A stretch of DNA of 64,000 nt from Sulfurimonas sp. (GTDB lineage: Bacteria; Campylobacterota; Campylobacteria; Campylobacterales; Sulfurimonadaceae): contig JAQTZE010000004.1 in the NCBI GenBank assembly GCA_028687935.1, positions 178,783 through 242,782 on the forward strand, read 5' to 3'. Positions 4,057 to 12,921 of this stretch are shown one piece after another; the stretch's first letter is position 1; each line of letters begins with the position of its first letter. A program made the position numbers and the translations under genes. The notes under the pieces are model-generated. The model worked only from the letters and a program-made list of their open reading frames with translations. It was not told where the DNA came from and did not search any database.

Positions 4057-7005
4057 ATGTCAAAAATAATATTAGGTTTAGATTTAGGGATTACCTCTAT
4101 TGGTTGGGCGTTAGTCAATGTTGATGATGAGAATACTCAAAATAGTAGAATTATAGAGAGTGGTGTTAGGATTTTTACGATTGCAGAACATCCAAAAGAT
4201 GGAAAATCTTTAGCGCTCCCAAGACGTGAAGCACGCAGTAGCAGACGAACTATAAAAAGAAAAGCACAAAAACTTCGGACTCTAAAGCGACTGCTGATTC
4301 AAAATAATATCATCACACAAGATGAGCTTGAAAATCTTTTTTTAGGCAATAAAAAACAACTCGATGTTTGGCAACTAAGACATGATGGGCTCTATCGACT
4401 TTTGAATAATAGAGAACTTGCAAGAGTTATGATACATCTGGCAAAGCACAGAGGTTATGCTTCAAATAGAAAGAGCGAAGAGCCTACAGACAGTGAAGGC
4501 AAAGCAGTTTTATCGGGTATTAGCCACAACAAAGAGATATTAGATAGCAAAAAATATTTGACTATCGGAGAATATATAGCAGGTAAAAGCAAGAAACGCA
4601 ACGGAAAAGATAGCGAAGGAAAGTTAAACTATGAAAACTCTGTAGCAAGAAGTATGCTCATGGATGAGATAGCAGTCATTTTTTCTAAGCAAAGCAAGTT
4701 GGGAAATACTCTAGTTAACGATGCGCTTTTAGAAAATTTTAAAACGATAGCGTTTGAGCAAAGAGCTTTGAAGTCTGTAGCTGACATGGTTGCAAACTGC
4801 CCTTTTGAAACCGCAGAAAAAAGAGCAGCTAAAAGTTCCTATACTTTTGAGATGTTTCGGGCTTTACAAAAACTTAAAAACCTCAGAGTGATTCATGAAG
4901 ACGCAGCCGAGAACTCTCTTGCGTTTGAGCAGATTGAGCAGATTATCCACACAGCAAAATCAACAAGTAAATTTACTTATAAATCATTGAAAAAACTTTT
5001 TCCAGAGTATAAAGATATGAAGATAAAAGGGTTAACATATCATGACCATAAAACAGGAGAGATAAAAGATCCTGAAGGTGCTGTTTTAATCGATTTTGGT
5101 GCATATCAAAAGATAAAAAAAGCAGTTCAAGAAGCAGACAATATTTACTGGCAAAGCATAGAGGATGATGCGCAAGTGTTGGATGATATAGCTACAATTT
5201 TGACAACAGAAAAAGATGACAAAGAAAGTCTAAAACAGCTTCAAAAAATTGTTAACAGTGAAAAAGTCGCTCATGGACTTTTAAGATTATCATTTTCTAG
5301 TTTTGGGCATTTGAGCACAAAAGCTTTGCAAAAAATTATTCCTGAACTTCAAAAAGGTTTTGACTATGATAAAGCTTGTGAAAATGTCGGTTATGACTTT
5401 AAAGCTGTATTTAAGGGTGATAAAACATTACAGCTGCTTCCGCTAAGTGAACAAGAAAACATAGAGATGACAAATCCTGTAGTCAAGCGAGCAATTGCTC
5501 AGATGCGGCTTGTTTACAATGCACTAGCGAGAAAATACGGAGCACTTGATGCGATACATATAGAGTTCACAAGAGATATCAAAAAATCTCATGACGATAG
5601 AGCCAAGATAAAAAAAGAGCAGGATAAGTTCCAAGATATAAAAGAAGCAGCAAGAGCTCATGCAGAAGAAATTTTGGGACATGAGCCAAGCGCAAAAGAG
5701 CTTTTGAAGTTTAGGCTATGGAGAGAACAAGGCGGAGTTTGTATCTATAGCGGAATAGAAATAAGACCGCATCATCTTATGGATGATTTGGCCACGCAGG
5801 TGGATCATATCTTACCTTACAGCCGTTCTTTGGATGACTCACTCAACAACAAAGTTCTCTGTTTTACCAAAGAAAATCAAGACAAAGGCAATAAAACACC
5901 TTTTGAATACATGAGCGCTGAAGGGTTTAGTAACTTTACAGAGCGAGTCAAATCCTACAAAAATATCAAACAGGCAAAACAGAACCGACTGCTCAAGACA
6001 AATTTTGACGAGAGTAGTGAGATAGCCTTTCGAGAGAGAAATAAAAACGACACCTCCTATATATCGAGATTTGTAAAAAATTATCTTGAAGCACATGTTG
6101 CGTTTAATGAGTCTAAGATGAAACGCCATGTCTTTACGATGAATGGTATGTTGACTACACAGCTGCGTTATAAATGGGGTGTGGGAGATAAAAATAGAGA
6201 GAACCATCTGCATCATGCAGAAGATGCTATCATCCTTGCATTTGCAACACAGTCACAGGTGCAAAAACTCTCTAGCGTTTCTGCTAAACGCGAAGCATAT
6301 ATTTATAAATCAAAAGAAGAAAAAGCAAAGTTTTTGAGATTTGAAACACCACTTGAAGAGTTTGGCTCAAAAGTTAAAGAGAGTGTGGAGAAGATATTTG
6401 TCTCACAGATGCCAAGACGTAAAATAGGTGGAGCTGCTCATGAAGCAACTGTCTATAGTCCTGTAACTCTAGGTGTCAAGAAAGAAAAAGGCAAAGTCGA
6501 ATATCTCAAAGGCGGAAGCATCACCAACCATGTAAAACTGAAACATGGTTTGGCAAAAAACGACTCTATGCCAAGAGTGGATCTTTTTCAGCATATCAAA
6601 ACAAAAAAATACTATCTAGTCCCTATTTATGTAAGTGATTTTGTCAAAGAAACACTACCAAACAAAGCCATAGTAGCTGCTAATAAGCCATGGTTGGAGA
6701 TGGATGAGGAGTATGCGTTTCTATTCTCTTTTTATAAAAGCGATCTTATCGAAGTGAAGACGAAAAAGACGGCTACGAAGGAGTCTGTAGAGGTTTTAGG
6801 GTATTTTGATAGCGCGCATAGTGGAACGGCAAATATAACTTTCAAATCTCATAAAGGTTCAGAAGAATTCAGTTTTGGAACGCAAAACTTGGTCTTCATC
6901 AAAAAATACCAAGTCGATGCTTTAGGCAACTATGTGGAAGTGCATAGCGAAAAACGCCAAGGAAGTATCAAAGAGACGAAAGCAGCGAGAAAGAACAAAA
7001 GTTAG
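4057..7005 (+). CDS. cas9: Cas9 endonuclease, compact type II-C
   Basis: 982 aa, close to the 984 aa of C. jejuni Cas9 and far shorter than type II-A enzymes. RuvC-I is at the N terminus (ILGLDLGITSIGWALVN, D9), followed by the Arg-rich bridge helix (PRREARSSRRTIKRKAQKLR, about residues 55-75). RuvC-II has E503 (IHIEFTRD). The HNH domain has D583-H584 and N597/N598 (QVDHILPYS, NNKVL). RuvC-III has H720 and D723 (HHAEDAIILA). The C-terminal PAM-interacting part begins near residue 780. All nuclease residues are intact. It forms an operon with cas1 and cas2, and there is no csn2 or cas4, which defines subtype II-C. Confidence 0.97.
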   Translation: MSKIILGLDLGITSIGWALVNVDDENTQNSRIIESGVRIFTIAEHPKDGKSLALPRREARSSRRTIKRKAQKLRTLKRLLIQNNIITQDELENLFLGNKKQLDVWQLRHDGLYRLLNNRELARVMIHLAKHRGYASNRKSEEPTDSEGKAVLSGISHNKEILDSKKYLTIGEYIAGKSKKRNGKDSEGKLNYENSVARSMLMDEIAVIFSKQSKLGNTLVNDALLENFKTIAFEQRALKSVADMVANCPFETAEKRAAKSSYTFEMFRALQKLKNLRVIHEDAAENSLAFEQIEQIIHTAKSTSKFTYKSLKKLFPEYKDMKIKGLTYHDHKTGEIKDPEGAVLIDFGAYQKIKKAVQEADNIYWQSIEDDAQVLDDIATILTTEKDDKESLKQLQKIVNSEKVAHGLLRLSFSSFGHLSTKALQKIIPELQKGFDYDKACENVGYDFKAVFKGDKTLQLLPLSEQENIEMTNPVVKRAIAQMRLVYNALARKYGALDAIHIEFTRDIKKSHDDRAKIKKEQDKFQDIKEAARAHAEEILGHEPSAKELLKFRLWREQGGVCIYSGIEIRPHHLMDDLATQVDHILPYSRSLDDSLNNKVLCFTKENQDKGNKTPFEYMSAEGFSNFTERVKSYKNIKQAKQNRLLKTNFDESSEIAFRERNKNDTSYISRFVKNYLEAHVAFNESKMKRHVFTMNGMLTTQLRYKWGVGDKNRENHLHHAEDAIILAFATQSQVQKLSSVSAKREAYIYKSKEEKAKFLRFETPLEEFGSKVKESVEKIFVSQMPRRKIGGAAHEATVYSPVTLGVKKEKGKVEYLKGGSITNHVKLKHGLAKNDSMPRVDLFQHIKTKKYYLVPIYVSDFVKETLPNKAIVAANKPWLEMDEEYAFLFSFYKSDLIEVKTKKTATKESVEVLGYFDSAHSGTANITFKSHKGSEEFSFGTQNLVFIKKYQVDALGNYVEVHSEKRQGSIKETKAARKNKS

Positions 7006-7014
7006 GAGTGATAC

Positions 7015-7908
7015 ATGAGCGGATGGAGAACTATCTTGGTCACAAAGCCTTGCAGGCTAAGTATGAAAGATTTGCAGCTGGTCTATGAACCTAAAGATGC
7101 AGAGCGTATCACGGTGGCGCTTGAAGATATCACCGTTATCGTTCTTGAAAATAACCAAGCAACGATGACAACTGCACTGCTGAGCATGTGTGCAGAGAAA
7201 AATATCGCGCTCTTTAGCTGTGACAGCTATCATATGCCAAACGGCTCTTTTATTCCCTTCCATCAGCACTCACGCCTCTCTCAGATAGCACATATACAAG
7301 TAGAGATGAAACTTCCACTCAAAAAGCAGATATGGCAAAAAATCATCACCCAAAAAATCATCAACCAATCTTTGGCACTAAAGTATTTTAAGATTGATAA
7401 TATCCAGCTCGAACTCCTCATAGATAAGGTGAAATCAGGTGACAGTGAAAATCTTGAGGCGCTTGCCGCAAGAAGATACTGGAGTCTGCTTTTTGATGAC
7501 TTTACGCGTGATCAAAAAAAACTTGATCCCAGAAATGTAGCGCTCAATTACGGCTATGCAATAGTACGCGGAGCTGTTGCACGCTCTTTAGTCTCCTATG
7601 GCTTGCTTCCTACCTTTGGAGTCTTCCATCATTCAGAACTCAATGCATACAATCTAGCCGATGATATGATAGAGCCACTACGTCCTATGGTAGATATGGT
7701 TGTGAAGCGGCTTGAGAGAGAAGACGAACTCGATGCAAATATGGGTAATGGAATAAAGTCAGCACTTATCAATGTCCTAGTCATGCAAATGAGGCTTGAT
7801 GGCGAAGATGTAACTGTTTTACATCTTTGTGATGTGATGGCACAGAGTTTTGTAAACGCGATGAAGTTCAATGATGTTTCAAGACTAAAACTCCCTTCAA
7901 TAACATGA
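7015..7908 (+). CDS. cas1: Cas1 spacer-integration integrase
   Basis: 297 aa, full length for type II Cas1. The metal-binding residues of the family are visible: E148 (ENLEALAARRYW), H205/H206 (GVFHHSELNAYN) and the acidic D216-E220 segment (ADDMIEPLRP). With Cas2 it forms the complex that inserts new spacers at the leader-proximal repeat. GGAG upstream of the ATG supports the start, 9 bases after the cas9 stop, and its own stop overlaps the cas2 ATG (ATGA). The gene contains no copy of the AAACGCA word that is frequent elsewhere in the window. Confidence 0.96.
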   Translation: MSGWRTILVTKPCRLSMKDLQLVYEPKDAERITVALEDITVIVLENNQATMTTALLSMCAEKNIALFSCDSYHMPNGSFIPFHQHSRLSQIAHIQVEMKLPLKKQIWQKIITQKIINQSLALKYFKIDNIQLELLIDKVKSGDSENLEALAARRYWSLLFDDFTRDQKKLDPRNVALNYGYAIVRGAVARSLVSYGLLPTFGVFHHSELNAYNLADDMIEPLRPMVDMVVKRLEREDELDANMGNGIKSALINVLVMQMRLDGEDVTVLHLCDVMAQSFVNAMKFNDVSRLKLPSIT

Positions 7909-8228
7909 AGGAGTCAAAGTTTATGTGGATATTTGTACTTTTTGATCTGCCTACAAAAACCAAAAAAGATAAGAGAAAATATACAGATTTTAGAAGATTT
8001 CTTCTCAAGGACGGTTTTATCATGATGCAGTTCTCCGTCTATGCTCGTATATGTAAAGGAGATGACAGCATAGAAACACACAAAAAAAGAGTCAAAGAAC
8101 ATCTCCCCTCGAGGGGAAATATACGCATGATTTCTATTACGGATCTGCAATACTCCAAAATGGAAACTTTAGTAGGTGAAAAGAAAGAAGAAGAAAAACT
8201 TGAAAAGAAACAACTTTTGCTTTTTTAA
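7905..8228 (+). CDS. cas2: Cas2 spacer-acquisition protein
   Basis: 107 aa. The ferredoxin-like fold begins MWIFVLFDLPTKTKKDKRKY, with the family Asp after the first strand (FDLP), then FRRFLLKDGFIMMQFSVYAR, typical of type II Cas2. The ATG at 7905 overlaps the cas1 stop, and Cas2 proteins of type II usually carry 5-6 residues before the second Met, so I keep 7905. The ATG at 7923 has GGAG nine bases upstream and is an alternative. The C terminus is Lys/Glu rich. Confidence 0.94.
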   Translation: MKESKFMWIFVLFDLPTKTKKDKRKYTDFRRFLLKDGFIMMQFSVYARICKGDDSIETHKKRVKEHLPSRGNIRMISITDLQYSKMETLVGEKKEEEKLEKKQLLLF

Positions 8229-8251
8229 TTGCGTTTGAGTAAAAAAGAAAC

Positions 8252-8280
8252 AAAATATTCTATCAAAAAAAGAATATTTT
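8252..8280 (+). terminator. Terminator-like hairpin after cas2
   Basis: A perfect 10-bp inverted repeat, AAAATATTCT (8252-8261) and AGAATATTTT (8271-8280), with a 9-base A-rich loop, lies 24 bases after the cas2 stop. The stem ends in a T-run, so it can terminate the cas operon. It is AT-only apart from one pair per arm, so strength is uncertain. Confidence 0.5.
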
Positions 8281-8363
8281 AAATAATAAGAAGAAAAAAA
8301 TCTAAAAAAGTAAGAAGTTTTTGTGAGAAAAGAAGAGATTTTTTTGATAAAAAAACCTGCAAC

Positions 8364-8386
8364 AAACGCCCCGTAAGGGGGAGTTT
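8364..8386 (-). terminator. Hairpin at the promoter-distal end of the CRISPR array
   Basis: AAAC and CCCC (8364-8372) face GGGG and GTTT (8377-8386) around a GTAA loop, with one mismatched step. Transcription of the array runs leftward, so this hairpin follows the last spacer and is trailed by a T-run about 15-20 bases later on the minus strand. It is the likely array terminator. The remaining 8281-8363 sequence is A-rich and shows nothing else. Confidence 0.4.
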
Positions 8387-8394
8387 AGTTTACT

Positions 8395-9618
8395 ATTATA
8401 GCTTATCCGAGTGAGAAAGGGGGCTATAACGCTTTTTCGTCTCTTTGAGTTTTTTGATGTATTATAGCTTATCCGAGTGAGAAAGGGGGCTATAACCATT
8501 TTCCATACCTTCTTTGTATTTATCAAATTATAGCTTATCCGAGTGAGAAAGGGGGCTATAACACTAACTCTCTTGCATTCGCTATGAATACTATTATAGC
8601 TTATCCGAGTGAGAAAGGGGGCTATAACCATTTGTGTAACCTTTGTTACGACCAATTTATTATAGCTTATCCGAGTGAGAAAGGGGGCTATAACAAAAGT
8701 CCTAGAGGTGAGTACGACCATATAATTATAGCTTATCCGAGTGAGAAAGGGGGCTATAACCATGCTCCCTCTTTGATGTCTGCAATTTCGATTATAGCTT
8801 ATCCGAGTGAGAAAGGGGGCTATAACTGTCGTAACTATCTGATAATAGCGTAGAAAATTATAGCTTATCCGAGTGAGAAAGGGGGCTATAACATTGGTCT
8901 TTTACTCTACAAGATACTAAATATTATAGCTTATCCGAGTGAGAAAGGGGGCTATAACCTTGGATTAACAAATGAGTCACTGAAAAAAATTATAGCTTAT
9001 CCGAGTGAGAAAGGGGGCTATAACTAACTTAGTGGCTTCATTTTGTGAAAATATATTATAGCTTATCCGAGTGAGAAAGGGGGCTATAACGGCTGTATCT
9101 GCATTCCCTGATAAAACTTTATTATAGCTTATCCGAGTGAGAAAGGGGGCTATAACATATTCGTGAATTTCACCCAAATGAAGCTCATTATAGCTTATCC
9201 GAGTGAGAAAGGGGGCTATAACACGATGATGTCAAGAACCGCATCTGAAGCAATTATAGCTTATCCGAGTGAGAAAGGGGGCTATAACCGCTGCGATGAT
9301 CGTAATTGTTGGAATTTAATTATAGCTTATCCGAGTGAGAAAGGGGGCTATAACTATGGACTTCAAGACATAGACATAGAATATATTATAGCTTATCCGA
9401 GTGAGAAAGGGGGCTATAACATAAAGTTCTCAGCACTGTCTTTTTTTAACATTATAGCTTATCCGAGTGAGAAAGGGGGCTATAACGTTGCTAGTGATGT
9501 TGATATGCAGCCCACTATTATAGCTTATCCGAGTGAGAAAGGGGGCTATAACGCCAGAGTCGATATCAAGTAAAATTCCTTTATTATAGCTTATCCGAGT
9601 GAGAAAGGGGGCTATAAC
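8395..9618 (-). CRISPR. CRISPR array, 19 repeats and 18 spacers, type II-C
   Basis: A 36-bp repeat recurs at 8395 and every 66 bases up to 9583, 19 copies that look identical including both terminal ones. All 18 spacers are exactly 30 bp. In crRNA sense (minus strand) the repeat starts GTTATAGCCCCCTTTC and ends GGATAAGCTATAAT, so it has near-perfect inverted ends (GTTATAGC/GCTATAAT). The tracrRNA anti-repeat fixes the sense as minus, which places the leader at 9619-9717, where a minus-strand TATCAT (9657-9662) is present. Short ORFs reading through the array on both strands are repeat artefacts. I found no spacer that matches the rest of the window by eye. Confidence 0.98.
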
Positions 9619-9717
9619 GAAGTGATCAAAAAACAAGCAATACAAATCTTCCATTTATGATACAATCTTTCAAAATATACTTTACATAATTTATTTTTTT
9701 ACTACAAAGGAATTCGA
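9619..9717. promoter_or_regulatory. CRISPR leader and divergent promoter region
   Basis: This 99-base AT-rich gap separates the first-transcribed repeat from a rightward gene. On the minus strand TATCAT (9657-9662) is a plausible -10 for a full-length pre-crRNA. On the plus strand CATAAT lies in the TTTACATAATTT stretch before AAAGGAATTCG, which serves the gene at 9718. Leader identity follows from array polarity; exact starts are unknown. Confidence 0.45.
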
Positions 9718-10518
9718 ATGTGGCTACAGACAAGCTGCGATTTTACGTTTGAGATAACTGTGCCGACTCCTTTTGTCCTGATGCTACGTCCAAGAAGTAA
9801 TGTTTCTCAGTGGATAGCGTATGAAAAATACAAAGTAGTTCCAAGTGTTCCTGTCTTTGAATTTACTGATATATACGGAAATCTTTGCCAAAGACTTATC
9901 GCTCCAGTAGGCAATTTTGCTATCTATACGACAGCCAAGGTAATGACGGCTGATGCTGTAGAAGAATCCCCAGGTGCGCCTTTTGTTCCTATAGAAAATT
10001 TACCTGAGTCGGCTCTTATTTATCTGTTACCAAGCCGTTATTGTGAGTCGGAGCGTTTTAGTACGATGGCGATGGAGATCACTGAAGGTGCTCTTTTGGG
10101 TTATGATCAGGTGAGTGCCATTACAAACTGGATTCGTGCAAATATCCGCTTTGAGGCGTATGATTCACACGTACATGTCTCTGCTGTAGAGGTAAACGCA
10201 AGACAATCAGGAGTTTGCCGTGATTTGGCGCATCTTGCTATTGCCCTGTGTCGTAGTTTGAGTATTCCCGCGCGTATGGTTGTTGGGTATCTTCATGGTC
10301 TTGAGCCTATGGATCTGCATGCTTGGTTTGAGGTCTATGTGGGTGATCGCTGGTATGCCTTTGATGCGACACAAGCGAGTATGCGTGCAGGTTATGTTAT
10401 CATAGGCTATGGACGGGATGCGGCGGATGTCGCAGTGTATAACCAATATGGTCCCGCACTCTACCCGATTTCTCAAACTGTACGCGTTTTACAGATAAGT
10501 GACAATAGCTCCACCTAA
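9718..10518 (+). CDS. Transglutaminase-like cysteine protease family protein
   Basis: 266 aa, cytoplasmic by sequence (no signal peptide). The N-terminal half resembles the beta-rich N-terminal domain of bacterial transglutaminase-like proteins. The C-terminal half holds the catalytic triad in order: C167 (SGVCRDLAHLA), H201 (DLHAWFEVYV) and D216 (YAFDATQ). Such proteins are thought to act as peptidases or amidases; the substrate is unknown. AAAGGA precedes the ATG. It is followed 9 bases later by a second member of the family, so the two are probably cotranscribed. It is next to the CRISPR leader, but a link to CRISPR function is not indicated. Confidence 0.85.
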   Translation: MWLQTSCDFTFEITVPTPFVLMLRPRSNVSQWIAYEKYKVVPSVPVFEFTDIYGNLCQRLIAPVGNFAIYTTAKVMTADAVEESPGAPFVPIENLPESALIYLLPSRYCESERFSTMAMEITEGALLGYDQVSAITNWIRANIRFEAYDSHVHVSAVEVNARQSGVCRDLAHLAIALCRSLSIPARMVVGYLHGLEPMDLHAWFEVYVGDRWYAFDATQASMRAGYVIIGYGRDAADVAVYNQYGPALYPISQTVRVLQISDNSST

Positions 10519-10527
10519 GGATACGCC

Positions 10528-11379
10528 ATGCCCCGTTACAAAATTATCCATCGAACTTATTATAACTATAGTGATTTTGTACAACTTGGCACACATAGCC
10601 TGCGTTTACGTCCCCGTGAAAACTATGAACTGCATGTAAACTCCTTTGCACTTAAGATAACTCCTGAAGCAAAAATCTTTTGGCATAGAGATGTTGAGGG
10701 AAACTCTGTCGCTATTGCTGATTTTAAAGCGAGTACGCAACAGCTTTTTGTAGAGAGTGAAGTAATCCTTGAGCAGTTCAACGAATCACCGCTCAACTTT
10801 TTGGTTGCAGAGTATGCGCTCTCGTATCCTTTTGTCTATGAAGCTGAGGAGAGATTTTTACTCTCCGCCTATATGCTTTTGCCAGAGGAAGCAACGCGCA
10901 CACTTCTCAATGATTGGATCTTCAATGTCTATAAATCAAGTGAAGCAATTGAGACCTATACGCTACTGCAAAATCTGACTGAATACATTTATAAAACGCT
11001 GCGTTATCAGGCAAGAGAAGAAGAGGGCGTACAAAGTGTAGAAGAGACGCTCTCACTTGGCTCAGGATCGTGTCGTGATTTTGCCTTGCTTTTGATGGAG
11101 GCTGTAAAGTGTTTGGGACTGGCTGCGCGTTTTGTGAGTGGCTATTTGTATGCACCATTGATGGCTTCTGAGGTCGGTTCTACTCATGCTTGGGCTGAAG
11201 TATATATTCCTGGAGCAGGATGGAGAGGGTTTGATCCGACTATTGGAAATATTGTCGGAAGAGATCATATTCCCGTCGCCGTATCACGGCTTCCAGAGTC
11301 CGTTCCTCCGATATCTGGTACTTTTGCAGGCGTAGCAGAGTCGACTTTGGATGTAGGTGTCTGGGTTTCTCAGATATAA
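10528..11379 (+). CDS. Transglutaminase-like protein with N-terminal beta region
   Basis: 283 aa. The N terminus (MPRYKIIHRTYYNYSDFVQL) is the typical Bact_transglu_N start with LRPR following, and the C-terminal core has C182 (GSGSCRDFALLL), H220 (STHAWAEVYI) and D236 (GFDPT). All three catalytic positions are kept. It is in tandem with the gene at 9718 and converges with modC, their ends 4 bases apart. Families of this type often sit beside alpha-E and circularly permuted ATP-grasp genes. Neither is present here. Confidence 0.87.
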   Translation: MPRYKIIHRTYYNYSDFVQLGTHSLRLRPRENYELHVNSFALKITPEAKIFWHRDVEGNSVAIADFKASTQQLFVESEVILEQFNESPLNFLVAEYALSYPFVYEAEERFLLSAYMLLPEEATRTLLNDWIFNVYKSSEAIETYTLLQNLTEYIYKTLRYQAREEEGVQSVEETLSLGSGSCRDFALLLMEAVKCLGLAARFVSGYLYAPLMASEVGSTHAWAEVYIPGAGWRGFDPTIGNIVGRDHIPVAVSRLPESVPPISGTFAGVAESTLDVGVWVSQI

Positions 11380-11383
11380 AGTT

Positions 11384-12238
11384 TTAGATTTTGCTCAGCG
11401 AAGGTGAAAAAGCTTTCGTACTCACTTGCACACGTTCCCCCACTTCAAAACGCAGTACTTCTTCCTCATCGATGACCACTTCGACTATCTGCTGTCCAAT
11501 AGCCACGATAGCAATATAGATGACATCTGTTTTGAGTATCTCAAGCAGCTCTCCAGTGAGTGAAAACTTTTGAGAACCCTGCGTTTTGAGGAGAACCTCT
11601 TTTGGAGAAGCATCTTGGATGATTTTGCCTTGGTGGAGTTCTATGACACGGTTTGCGAGTCTATAGATCTCACTTGGATCGTGACTGACCATAATAGTTG
11701 TCGTCCCGAACTCTTTGTGAAGTGTGAGAATATCATGCTGGAGTTTTGTACGCATAAGAGGATCAAGCGCAGAGAGCGGCTCATCCATGAGTAAAACTTT
11801 TGGACGACGCATAAACGCACGACACAAAGAGACTCTCTGTTTTTGTCCACCGCTGAGCGTATTTGGCAGGCGATGTGCAAGTTCTTCGAGTTCTGTGATT
11901 TGAAGTAGATGTTTTGCCAGTGTTTTATCTTTTGCAGCAAAAAGAAGATTTTCTTCTACGCTCATGTTAGCAAAGAGCGCATAATCTTGAAAGACAAAAC
12001 CAAGCCCGCGTTTTTGTGGCGCTAAGGCAGTTTTTTTACTGAGCCAGATTTCTCCTCCCACTTCTATCTCACCCTGTGCCTCTTCAAGCCCTGCAAGGAT
12101 ACGCAAAAGTGTTGTTTTTCCGCTCCCACTTGCTCCTGAGATCGCTACAAAATCATGTTCTTGGATGCTGAGTTTGACATCAAGCTCCATTGTTCCGATG
12201 CTTCCTTGGAGTGTTTTTTGTATCTCTATATTGAGCAT
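11384..12238 (-). CDS. modC: Molybdate ABC transporter ATP-binding protein
   Basis: 284 aa. Walker A is GASGSGKTTLLRILAGLE, the signature is LSGGQKQRVSLCRAF and Walker B is VLLMDEPLSALD. A C-terminal extension of about 60 residues resembles a single TOBE/Mop domain that binds molybdate. It powers molybdate import with ModB at the inner membrane. Last gene of the leftward mod operon; its ATG overlaps the modB stop by one base. It contains three TGCGTTT/AAACGCA words. Confidence 0.93.
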   Translation of the reverse strand: MLNIEIQKTLQGSIGTMELDVKLSIQEHDFVAISGASGSGKTTLLRILAGLEEAQGEIEVGGEIWLSKKTALAPQKRGLGFVFQDYALFANMSVEENLLFAAKDKTLAKHLLQITELEELAHRLPNTLSGGQKQRVSLCRAFMRRPKVLLMDEPLSALDPLMRTKLQHDILTLHKEFGTTTIMVSHDPSEIYRLANRVIELHQGKIIQDASPKEVLLKTQGSQKFSLTGELLEILKTDVIYIAIVAIGQQIVEVVIDEEEVLRFEVGERVQVSTKAFSPSLSKI

Positions 12239-12921
12239 TAGGCAACTCCTATACGTTTGTTGTGGTGGAGGTTAAAGAGATAAACGCCAAGTAAAACTAT
12301 AAAGCTCAAAGCAAGCATGATAGCACTATAAATATGTGCGTTTGTGTAGTCCATAATCTCAACAAATTCATAGATGGCAACAGACGCGACTTTTGTCTCG
12401 CCCTCAATCGAGCCTCCGACCATGAGTACCACACCAAACTCTCCGACTGTATGTGCAAAGGTGATGATGAGTGCTGTGATAAGTGCTGGTTTGATATTTG
12501 GAAGGGCTACAAACGCAAGTGTCTGGAACTTGCTCTTTCCCGCGATATAAGAAGCTTCGAGCATATTTTTGTTGAGTGTTTCAAAACCGCTTTGCAGTGG
12601 CTGTACCATAAAAGGAAAAGAGTAAAAACAACTTGCAATAACAAGCCCTGTAAAGTTGAAGACCAGCTTTATCCCAAAAGTCTCATCAAAAAACGCGCCG
12701 ATAGGAGAGTTGTAGGAAAGCGCATAGAGGATATAAAAACCTAAAACTGAAGGTGGCAAAACAATTGGAAGTGAGACAACAGCCTCTACAAAAGGTTTGC
12801 ATTTGCATCTCGTCTGACTCAGCCACCAGCTCACCGGAAGCGCGATGAGAAAAAGGATAAATGTCGTAATCCCTGCGAGCTTAAAAGAGAGTAAAAAAGG
12901 GGCAAAGTCGAGTTCACTCAT
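12238..12921 (-). CDS. modB: Molybdate ABC transporter permease
   Basis: 227 aa with five or more hydrophobic helices, beginning [20 protein letters not shown]. The EAA loop region is recognisable as [20 protein letters not shown], the contact site for ModC, and [14 protein letters not shown] is typical of ModB. Channel subunit of the molybdate importer. Its ATG overlaps the end of modD and its stop overlaps the modC start, so the operon is tightly coupled. Confidence 0.93.
   Translation of the reverse strand: MSELDFAPFLLSFKLAGITTFILFLIALPVSWWLSQTRCKCKPFVEAVVSLPIVLPPSVLGFYILYALSYNSPIGAFFDETFGIKLVFNFTGLVIASCFYSFPFMVQPLQSGFETLNKNMLEASYIAGKSKFQTLAFVALPNIKPALITALIITFAHTVGEFGVVLMVGGSIEGETKVASVAIYEFVEIMDYTNAHIYSAIMLALSFIVLLGVYLFNLHHNKRIGVA

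Noticed and set aside
8395..9618. Spacers targeting the adjacent prophage
   Set aside because: A by-eye comparison found at most 10-11 shared bases, for example between the spacer at 9355 and position 31, which is expected by chance.
8302..9654. ORFs through the CRISPR array with repeated peptides such as IIAYPSEKGGYN and VIAPFLTRISYN
   Set aside because: They are translations of the 36-bp repeat, which with a 66-base period stays in frame. There is no ribosome-binding site and no protein family.
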